DNA of 64,000 bases from assembly GCA_026874595.1 (NCBI GenBank), contig CM049309.1, positions 6,408,576 to 6,472,575 on the forward strand, read 5' to 3'. The notes under the pieces were generated by a model, which was not told where the DNA came from, did no database searches, and saw only the letters and a program-made list of their open reading frames with translations. This stretch comes from Sipunculus nudus (Eukaryota > Annelida > Sipuncula > Golfingiida > Sipunculidae). Both the position numbers and the translations under genes were made by a program. Positions 40,444 to 52,200 of the stretch are shown in pieces (within the stretch, counting starts at the first letter, position 1; each line of letters opens with the position of its first letter).

Positions 40444-43400
40444 TATATATATATATTCCATAATATTTATGCATGTTAGAAATCATACACACACATATAT
40501 AATGGATTATTTTATAATTTTTTTTTATTTGTAGCTTGCCAAGCTTCGTGGAATGGTATGTATATCAACAAACACTCGAGACAGAATACAACACGAAATT
40601 TTTATATTACTTTTTAGAAGAAAAAAAAACTTTTTAGTAGAATTTAAAGAATTTCTTTGATATATCCATAGGAATATGATTAATTTTTGATGAAACACAT
40701 TAGAAATATTAACCATAATATCTCGCATAAGTTTGATTCCCGGCAAAATCCAAGCATATTTATTGAGGTCAGAGGTCATCAGACGTTGGCGGCTTCATGA
40801 TTACCAACAATTTTAAGGATAATCATGAAACTTGTTATAAATATAACCAAATACAGTTTCTCACTTGAAGGGGAACTGACTGAACTCCCAGATGTGCCCA
40901 TCATAACAAATAATGTAAAGTACACAAAACCGAAATAGAATTTTAACTAGGACCCTTCCCAGGTACACTGGTTCCCTGTGCTATCATAGCTTCGCAGCTC
41001 TGATGAAATCATTGAGCTCCATGATTTGCACAGTAGCGGAGCTATAATAGAGTAGAGCGTCATTCTAAACCCCAGTCCCTCATTTTGTAAGAAAGTACGT
41101 TATTTGCCAGTTTGTTCTGTTACACCGTCTTATATTAATTCACGGCTTACATAACAAAAAAGCATGCCTTGTGTCGCCATTAGGACGCCACACCATAACA
41201 ACACAGATCGACCGTTCAAAATGCAAAATCGCAGGTAAATGACTGAAAGTTTGATATGATGATAGAATGCATCTATAACAGAAAGGCAAATTTTCATTCG
41301 AAAAGGCAAAACTAGAATTATGCATTTCCATTAGAAAGGTGAACATTTCAAAGTAATTATCCATAATTTATATGTATATAAATCTTAGGTGCATGTATAA
41401 TTTGCTATTGACAAATCCTTGACAGATCTTGGTGAACATGAGACAGGTTTTCGAGCAGGATTAAACCTAGATTCATTGGAAGAGTGAGCATAGAGAAAAA
41501 AGACTACCCCTCAGGGGAATTCATATTAATTTGTCTACATACTTGGCGTTTTCTTCAGAACTCATGTTTTATAGAGAGGTAAGGGACCGTAAAATGAGGC
41601 ATCTAATTAAACGTTTATTATTTTTATCTATTTATAGGACGCTACTAACAGACTGACAGACATTAAATTCAATTGTTGCGGCCCCATGTACCTGCTGTAT
41701 ACTTTATTTTTAGCGTATAGGTTTTTCTTACAAAAATAACTGTAAAACGTATATTTATTAGCTCAGCTGACTTTCAGTCATGCTGGGCTATAGCGATGGG
41801 TCTTTGTCCGTCGTCCTTCCGTCTGGTCGTCCGGCCGGCCGTCCGTCCGTTAGCAGGGCACAAATCGTATCCGTAGGGGCTAGGGCCATGAACTCTATGC
41901 AGTCTTAGAGGTTCTAAAAAGATCTCCTTGCAAACCTGAAATTAGGTCACTGCGACCTACATTCTCGAAGTTATGGGGTGTGTTTGCACCCCCCAGAAAT
42001 AATTCTTTTAGCCAAAATTTTCATCCCAAACCTTCCATCTTTCACATACAGCTCACCTACCAACAGGGGAAGAACCATAATTATTTTGAGGTCACAAGGT
42101 CAAAGGTCAGGGTCACAGGATCCACTTCTTTGAAAAGGTTGTGGACACATTTCAAGCTAGACCTTTCATTCCAAACCTTTCAGCACTGATATCGATTCTC
42201 TGCAAACAGGGGAAAAGATCTGTCGATTTTGAGGTCAAAGGTCAAGTTCACCGCACCCTCTTCTAATGTGGAGACATTTTCAGGCAAACATTTCAATCTA
42301 TACCTTCCATCTGACATATATGGCTTACCTACCAATAGGGGAAGAAGCCTATTGATTTTGAGTTCAAAAGATCAAAGGTCAAGGCCACAATACTTAATTG
42401 TTCTAAATGCTTGTGAACATATTTCTGGTGAAACTGTTCAACCCAAACCCTCAGTCTTTCACATATGCCACATCTATGCATCACTCGATTTGATCCAAAC
42501 TTCATATTTATGGGTCTTTTTGCTTGAAGAAATAACTGATTGATTTTGGGGTCAGCTGGTCAGAAGGTTAAAGGTTGCAGGTCAAAGTTATTCACTCATT
42601 GGTTGCCAAGTAATTACACCAGATTTAAGTGGTTAGTAGTTACCCATCATTTAGAAAGAATCCAGTTGATATGTGGGCAAAAGGCAAAGGTCATTGGTCA
42701 GGGATGTTAGCAATAACTTATTTTGTAGACCATCTCTATTTTTCTTTTATATATAACCATTGCAATCCAGCTGGTACATCTCACTGTGTTGCTGTAATTG
42801 TGAGTGACACTGGTGACATATGACTCCCTTTTGTATCAGCCTATTAAGTGAAAAGGGTAAGTGATAAGTACCTCGTTACTGCATAACAGTTGTCGGAATG
42901 CTTCAGCCAGGCATTAAGACTATGAGGGTATAGTATTAAGGTTTAGCTACTGATTTATAAGATGATGGGAACATTTTGCAGTTTATTTTATGGAATCATA
43001 GCAATAAACTTAGTTTCCTAGATATCGGAATATTTATATATAAATCACCACATATAAAAGCAAGTGTTTGTTCTCATAATATGTGGATGTGTACCTGGAT
43101 TATGGATGGCTTTTTTTCATTACAAGACTCTTAGTCATGCTTTCTGCATTTCCTTTCTTTCAGGTTTTGCAGTTTACCTACCCTGCTGACCCCATTGAAA
43201 AGCAGAGTTATAATAAAAAATATTAGACTTACACTTTTTACATTTGCATATCTATAAATCTGATATGAGGGCCTTAACATGCCTTTTGATTTGTTTTGGA
43301 CATTCATTACTGTACCATCCTTTGGAGAATTTGCCCCAAGTTTGGTCTCTTATTGGAGGATGTGTGATATCAAATGTCTGACATGTCAGAAATCCATTAT

Positions 43401-45360
43401 GTCTGCCGGTTAGCCACCTTAGAAATCCTTTTTTTTTTTCAGTGCAGTTTCAGTGATTTTTCTTCAATGTTTGATCCAATTTTTTGGAGAATGTTTGTTG
43501 TCTGATTTCAGACCTGTCAGAAGTTGAATATGGCCACCAGGCAACCATATTCCTTTTGATCATATTATCTCAAGAACTGTTAAAGTGAATGCAGTTGGAA
43601 GTATATTAATCTTATCTTGCAAAGGATTGGGTCACATATTTGTTAATAAATATTACCATCATTTATACAGGTGCAGAACAGTTGGCTTGTTTTAAATAAA
43701 ATTTAAACAGAAGCACCCATTTCTCAATAATTCTTGCATGGATTTCCTTGATTTTTGCTATATATGTTGATCTTATATTTGCCCTTTGTGGTGTTCCTTT
43801 CGAGACTGACAGGTATCAAGCAAGCTCTGGGAATAGTTGCTGATAGCTTAACAATCAATATTTTTCCTCTGACCATAAATTCACTGTGTTTTAACCAGAC
43901 ACAGGTGATATATATTTCTGTTGTCGTAGAAAATTTCAACATATTGGCAAATTGGGTCTTCAAAATTTAACTGGAAGTTGTGAATCTCAACCCATGATGT
44001 CGCAGGTCATTCTTGGCAGCTGAGCGTCATGACCTATGGGTCACTTGTTTACGGCTATTATAGGAAATAAAAAATCACTTGTTATATCTCGTGGACTATT
44101 TGTTATCTCTGAAAAATATATTTTGGGTTAGGGTAAGATTTTTAGATTAGGTTTATTTAATCTTAATCGTAATGCCAATTCTTATCATAATCATGGACGA
44201 CATAATATATAAAGCTTGTATTGTCATACTTTGGGTACAACGATATAATCTTAATCAAAACTACTCATTCGGCGTATAAACGCACTTGATAATAAGAATA
44301 CACGTAAACAATCCCTCGATAAAACTATTGACATAGAGGGGACTATAGGATGTGCATTTACACACGACAGAAGTGGTTTCGTGAAAGAGGGCTTAATCTA
44401 ATGTATAACATACTAACGCCTGCACGAGTTTATTAACTGGTACTAGATCTTAATTATTACAAAACTTCAATGGGAATCTTGACCATATCAAATAAATACG
44501 TAAAACATAAAACATATAAAAGGGACGCTTATTTTGCGCGTTCGGATAACAATGATTTCGAACATGAACGAAATGGAAGCAATTTATTACGTCAAAGTAA
44601 ACAAGCCAACAAAAGTTTAAAATATCAGCAAAGTATTACTTCTCTGCGCCTTATAATTCTTTGGCAAGATGAATTAATGTAAATGAAATCACATTTTAAT
44701 TATGTAAGATGGGTTTCAGCTCCTGGTACGATATTATTTAAAAGAAGGAAATGACAGATAATGATATATCCGAGTTTTACCTTTCAAAATCTCTTAGTAC
44801 ACATAGCAAGAAGATTTTCTATAGTGAGCAAATACTATCAAGAATCGTAGTGAGCAAATACCATTAAAAATCCTGGACGACTACCTCAGCAATCCAATCA
44901 TGATATTCTTAAATGAATGGTTCATTCATAAAAGTAATGCAATAAATTTGTTCCATTAAAGCGGAAGCTTTTGTACGGAAAACAAGTACTCATTCCTCCT
45001 GATGCAATTAAGAAGAAGGCAATATCTTTTGCAGAAAAAAAGTCAATCGCGTATACTCTGATTTCTGCTTTGTTCCTGGAACATCAATAAGTTAGTCCAC
45101 GTTTGTCAAAAGACAAATTTTACTCGTCTCCGAGACGATCACCTTTTATACCTAATAAGAAGCAAACATAGGCGCTTTGTATTTGGAATTCCGTTAGGGG
45201 ATGGAAAAATATAAAACATATGATTTCATGATTGTATATGGTATGGGCATTCTCAGGAAACAAAATAAAATGGTCAGAATATAAACCTTCACACACCCAG
45301 GATATATATCTATATAGTATACGTTTATCGCGATCATTGATTAAAATAATAATAATATAC

Positions 45361-45451
<91 letters not shown>

Positions 45452-46235
45452 CAGACAGATATATTTAGGAACTAATGTTGCATATTAAAATAAACTGTAA
45501 TCATGATGAAATTTATCACTCCTCAACCATTACTCTTTTCCCTTTTAATACAGTTGAACAACCTCGGTGATCGGGTAGAACAGGCTAAATCAGCATTGAC
45601 GGGTAAGGAACAGACGACAAAAGACGAGAACCAAACGGTAAACCCCGAGAAAAAGAGCGAGAACAGCCAGGCGGAGACGATACCTATCTTTCCGGGTCTT
45701 ACGCCCGAAGAAATTCGCGATCTCAAGGTAAATACATCCTCTTACTTGCAAAACTTTTGCTGAGTTAAGTTTCGTCGTTAGAGATCCTGCTCTTTGAAGC
45801 CACCGTACCGGCTTTTTGATGAATTATGAAAAAGCTCGAAAGTGATGGCACTATATTTGACTAAGTTTTATTAACATCAGAATTAAATCATATATCATAT
45901 ATATATCATATTTATGCAGAGAAACACGATTTATCAATCAGCTTGTCTTCTTTGCTGCCCTGCATCATGAACAAATAAAACAAATAATTGTAAACTAAAA
46001 TATCAAAACAATTTGTTCATAACACAATAAGAATAATAAAACAAATTAAATTAGTAAAAAGCTTAAAAAAACTTACGCACACATTTTCAAAGTATATCAC
46101 AGTAAGAAACGATATCAGTAATTGGAGATACGAGATAATGAATCTCTTAGCACAATAACATTCATATAGAATAAGTCATACAAATATTTTTCATTTTTAT
46201 ACATGATCAATTAATAATAAGCCAACTAGAAAATT

Positions 46236-46287
<52 letters not shown>

Positions 46288-49200
46288 GCTGATCAAATCC
46301 AAAGCAACAAAGCTTAACAGTACCCAGCAGTCAACTTGATTATAAGCCGTGTATACACACACATGAACCGGAAACTTGTTAGATTTATAAGCCTTTATTT
46401 TACTCGGCAGATTTTCGATTCGATGACGTCAAGGCATGACCTGTGATGCAAAAAATTCAACACGTTTGGTTCGGGTGGTTGCGTACTAGCAGCGTGCATG
46501 AGTAACTTACCTGCAATGCTTTGTATACAATTCATAACAAATAACATTTAACGACGACTTGGTAGAGCAGCGAAGATGGGTATTTATCTCTAGACTTGTT
46601 CTCTTCTTCAAACTTCGAAGACTTTTTATCCAGTCATTGTATTTTGTAACACAGTCACGCTCGTCTGCTAAACTAAATCAAGATTAATATCGCATATCAA
46701 GGCTTATACATTCTTTATAGCTATCTAAAAAAATCCATAATCCTATTATAATTCACCGCCTTTTTACTTCTAATATATTTCGGAAATATGTTCATATTTA
46801 TACAATGAAACATATATATATATATATATATATATATGGTATCTCAAAAGTACATGTTTAAACTCAGGGACCTTTTTCCTGACCGAACGCTTCATATATC
46901 ACATATTGGAACAAGCTGGATCGATTCTCTGACTAAACTCCCACAATGCATATAGCGTGATGAGATTCCTTTCCCTGACTTTATAGATGTACAATTAGTT
47001 GGGGGTTTGGGCTATAAGCTTTGTCGATACACGTCAAACTGACAACAAACTCTCTGCGCAGATAGATTCTCGCATGGCCGTGTCGCATCACCGCATCCTT
47101 ATCGGACCGCCTCAGTTTCTATTAACCGCTGATGGGGGCTGCCATTTTGCGTATACGCTAAAACCTGGATGTCATAAGTCGCATGTCGAAATTATGGATA
47201 CAGGTCGCTGGTCGAAATAATAATAACATACCCATGACTTCAGTAGCATCCCGAGCTCCGTCAGCCCAATCAGGCTCAGCGGGTTTAGCGAAAGAGATGA
47301 GTTAAACTAGGCCAGTGTTTAGAGTATAAAGTTCCTGATAATAAAACGACAGTTAATAAAACAAAGAGAAGGATGTTTTAATTCAAATAATTTTTAACAA
47401 ATAAGAAAGAATTACAAGGAATTACACTTAATCAGTTAACAAAATTAATCACATGATCACCAGTCCACAGATTCCCGTATACCTTATAACCCAGGGCCGT
47501 CCGTTATGTTCACATCAAGGGCGGGTTGACTTATTATCTCGGTCTTTAACGATCGAGGTTCCTCTGGAATGAAAGGGCCGGACCTTACCAAAACTGTTCA
47601 CATTTATTGCTCAACAAAGCTAACTTATTCATCAGGCCCCGGCACGCTTTCTTTCGTTCCATTCTGCTGTCATTGTTCCCGATCTTGGATACCATCACAT
47701 GCGTGCCTGCAGGATGTCAATCGTCACTCTCTACCAAGTCATTCGTAACTGAAATGATTCGTAAACCTTAATCACATTGAACCTTAAACAGTCTGACAAA
47801 AATACGCCATACCCTGGGGGGTTCGCCACACTTCCACTGCCCTGATTTAAAGTGTTCCAAAGCTTCTGTGTTTCACACTGAACATCAGTGTACCTGGTGG
47901 CTTAGAATTTATGAAAACATAAAAGGGTAACATATACATACCGTAACCCTTTAAGTAAGTAATTAAATTTTAATTCATTGCTCTAATCAATAATATGTCA
48001 GTTAGATTTTGAACATGTTGCCTACAACGACAACAAATGTTTGGACAGGAAAATTATTATTCCCTAAAAAACTTCAAATAGAAGCAAGAGACTTGTTACT
48101 CCTGAAAAAAGCCAAACCAATGCTACATGAATGCAGCATATCCAAGACCGAAAGTTTATTTGCAGAATATCTTGGTCATATAATCATTTGACAACCGCGT
48201 AGATCTAAATCTGGGGCCTGTTGCAATAACATTTTACTGGACTTAAGCCCAGTTGCGGGCCTAAATAACATTGTGACAATTGTGACGTCATAATGGTTAC
48301 CATAGTGACACACAGGTGCCCCTGTGCTTAAGTCACCTACATGACTTAAGTCACCTTATTGCAACACACACCAGGTGTATAACTGTTTGGTAAAGTTGTT
48401 CTATAACAAATCTGTCTCTTTTGTGTCATTAATAACAATTAATCTCACATCACTGCTGTTGTGTTTATATTATACTTTGAAAAGAATAAAATATAATTAT
48501 AATGCTTATATTGACCTCACATTTTAGGAAATGCGTGAACAGCTGGCAGAAATGAAGGCTGCTGAAGACAAAGAAGCGGATAATAAAGGTAAGTATGACA
48601 GGATCCGTGTGTGTTAGCGAGTACGTGAGCAGAGCATGTACGTGGGCGTGGGCGAATACGTATAGGAGAACCAGGGTGTGTACGTTAGTGTGAGAGAGTA
48701 CGTAAGAGATAATATGAGCGGGTACGTTAACGACTAGGTGAGCAAGTACGGGGGCGTCAGCGAGTACGTGGGCGTCAGTGAATGCGCAACTCTGGAGGAT
48801 ATGTACTTTGGTGGATATGCGAGTACTCTGGAGGATATGCGAAGCGCAGTAACATATTTCGAAGACAGACTATCCCTATCAGCACAAAGTTGCATTCACA
48901 TCATCGCTCACGATATATAACACAATACAAATATATCACACACACATGTACGAGGCACCAACCACACAACAAATCCGACTATAATATATATAATAGTCTT
49001 AAGTAAAAGCCTCATAACACTAAGATTGGGCATACACCTTTGCAGTTTTTAGCTCAGCTGACTGTAAGTCAACAGAGGTATAGGAATGGCGCTTTGTCCG
49101 TCGTCCGTCTCGGCGTCTGGCCGTCCGTTAGCAGGGCAAAAATCGTAACTGCCGGCCCTAGAAACTTCTAGGTGAACATCCAGGGAGATCAATAATAAAA

Positions 49201-52200
49201 AATCAGCTTGGAAACCTGAAATTAGGTCACTGCGACCTATATCCTCTGAGCTATGGGGTTTGAAAGTACACCCCCCCCCCCCCCAGAATAATAAAAAAAT
49301 TGATACAGAACCTCAAATGATAATTAATGCATGGATTGTCATGAATCTTGCCTTGAATATTTACCATGACTAGTTTTGTCAGTTCCCATGAAGTGGTGGC
49401 GCCACTTCGTTATTTTAACGAATATTTTTTCTATTTTTTTTCTGTAAAATAACAACAAACCAGTCAGTTTATCAGCTGTTATTACATAAAGTGTCCAAAA
49501 ACCTGGTTTGTTTATTGATCACAAGTGGATGCCCTATAGTAATCACCCAGTCTGTCTGTCTGTTCGTCTCTCTGTCTGTTTGTCCATCCGTCCACCCACA
49601 CAAATTTGTTTCCAGATGATAACTCAAGGCTGGATTGACACATGGATTTCAGACTTGACTTACATATGGCTCACCACTAAAGCAAGAACCTATATGATTT
49701 TGGGGTCATGAGGTCAAAGGTCAAGGTCACAGGACTCACTTTTTAGCTCAGCTGACTGTAAGTCAACTGAGGTATAGGAATGGCGCTTTGTCCGTCGTCC
49801 GTCCGGTCGTCCGGCCGTCCGTTAGCAGGGCACAAATCCTAACTGCTGGTCCTTAAACTTCTAAATGAACATCCACGGAGGCCAATAAAAAATCTCCATG
49901 GAAACCTGAAATTAGGTCAATGTGACCTATATCCGTCGAGCTTTAGGGCTTGAGAGTACCCCCCAGAATAATAAATTATATAATACAAACCTCCAATAGC
50001 TTGATAATTAATGGATGGATTGTCATGGATCTTCCCTTGAATATTGACCATGACTAGTTTTGTCAGTTCCCGAAAAGTGGTGGCGCCACCTGTATTTTTT
50101 GTTATTTTATCGAATATTTTTCTCTATTTTTTAACTATGTAATGACAACAATCATGTCAGTTTCTCAGCTGTAATTACATAAAGTGTCCCAAAACCTGGT
50201 GTGAATATTGATCACAAGTGGATGCCATATAGTAAACACCCTGTCTGTCAATGGTCAAGGTCAACGGACTCACTTATTTAAAAAGCTTATGGCTGCATTT
50301 TAAGCCAAGCTTTTGATCCGAAACTTTCCATCTCGGCATTTACCTAACTTTCCAGTATGGGGAGAGCATAGATATATTTGGGGTCACAAGGTCAAAGGTC
50401 AAGTTCATAGGGGCCATATGTTAACAAATTAGTTTCCAGATAATAATTCCAGTTTAGTTTGACAAATTATTTTCAAACTTAATATGTATATGGCCTACCA
50501 CTAAAGAAAGAACCGTGTCGATTTTGGGGTCTAACAGTCAAAGGTCAAAGTCAAGGTTAAAAAGTATGCCCATGCATTTGAAGCCAAACTTTTCATCGCA
50601 AACCTTCCATCTTCAAGAAATTGCTTTCCTGCCAATAGGGGAAGATTCTGTTTTATTTCGGGGTCAAAGGGTCAAAGGTCAAGGTTTCAGGGCCCATCCA
50701 TTCACAAATTAGTTTAAGGATGATAATTCTGCTTTGGATAGACAGATTCGCTTCAAACTTGATTTAAAAATGACCCACCACTTAAGTAAATTCATTTTGA
50801 TTTTCAGAATCCAGAGATCAAAGTTGAAGGTCACAGAAGCCACATCTTTAAAAATATTGAGGATGCTCTGTAAATTAAACTTTTTATCCCGAACTTTCCA
50901 TCTTTCACACATGGCTTACTTGCCAAAAGTGAGGAAATCTGTAGATTTTGAGATTACCTGGTCAGAGGTCAAGGTCACTTTTTTAAAGATTGTTACAATA
51001 ATCTAAATCCTTCAAGTTCAAGGATGATAAGTTCTACGATTTTTGGTCACAAGGACATTGGTTAAGGTCACAGGACTGTCATTCTGAAAATTTTCTTTAA
51101 AAATATCCTTATAGACAAATTCATCTGAGCGTCGAGGCCCATGAGTCCCTATTTTTTTTAAATAGATAAAGTAATATTCAAATTGGAAAACACAACAGCA
51201 CGCCAGGCGGAGGCTTATGAAGAAAAAACTGCAAGTATAAAATGGCATTAGTCTTGAAGTTTTGTCGTTTCATTGATCTAGTTCGGCTCTCGATTGGCAT
51301 GGCTGGGTCTCCGCTGCTGCATCGGTGGAGGTAATGTATGCTGCTTCTACCTTTGTGGCGATGGGTGGTGTGGCTATTCTCAGGTCACCGGTGCGGCAAA
51401 ACGGTGACGGACTCTGGTGGCTTCCTAATTGGCTGGGTGGAATCACGTCTATTGGCTCTCAAAATTACGCTTAGGGAGAGCACAATGCTGGGGTCTTGAC
51501 CACAGCAACCTGTACCTCTTTATCAATGCGCAAACGATTACGTGAGCGAGTATTTGTGTGCAAAGTAACCCCCCCCCCCCCCCCCTCGAACACATACGCA
51601 CACCTTTCGTAAAAAAAGGGCCTTTGGACCAGTCATGACTCTGTGAACTTTTGTGCGAAAATTCACACAATTCTGCGTCACATACGTAAGGCATAAATAG
51701 AAACCTGATTTCCCTTGCCCGGTGGCTATGTAGAGCTTTCCTCAGTTCACAGAGAGTATCAACTTTGCTTTGGTACTATTAGGACATACTCTGAATCTTA
51801 GTGGATAATTATCTTGCCACAAAGCCATCAATTAAGTCGTCCAGCCGCCAAGTCACGGAGGCTGAAGTGCTACTTCGGCGCTTTAAGGTAAATGCCTCCT
51901 TATAGTTTAACTGCATAGGAAAAACAATACATCTTCATAATGAAAAAGCTAGACGGCCAGAAACCAGAACGAGGCTTTATCGCCATGCAGGCGCACATTA
52001 AGGAGGTCTCGACCTTAACGCACCTGGTCAATAGAAAACTTCACCCTTGTTAGTAAATTTACATCATAAGCTTTTTAAACTTCCACTGCCCCTTTAATAA
52101 AGAATATCACATGAGGCAAGGACAGGATGCAACCTTATGGAAGACTTGTATCTTCAGAGCCATTAGTCCCCAGTTCAAACGTCACAGTGTGTAAGTGGTA

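Larger units (their letters stand above)
32502..40534 (+). other. Intron 3 (8.0 kb)
   Basis: gtatgt..tttgtag. Holds PIF-like fragments, GAGTCC-rich tracts, a long TA run and a degraded MITE. 32510-34980 and 35650-37930 show nothing recognisable; 37260-37830 is somewhat CpG-richer. Confidence 0.65.
40556..45553 (+). other. Intron 4 (5.0 kb)
   Basis: gtatgt..atacag. About half is the AGGTCA-unit repeat at 41757-44050; a TA/GA microsatellite (45360-45450) lies close to the 3' end. 40560-41750 and 44050-45350 show no other element. Confidence 0.7.
45728..48527 (+). other. Intron 5 (2.8 kb)
   Basis: gtaaat..attttag. Contains CA/TA microsatellites (46236-46283, 46809-46837), R6 copy a and a foldback element. 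47230-48000 shows nothing recognised. Confidence 0.7.

Noticed and set aside
51840-51902. 63-nt open stretch ending CTTTAAG/gtaaat in intron 6
   Set aside because: No pyrimidine tract before it, wrong phase after exon 6, and it forms one arm of a local inverted repeat.
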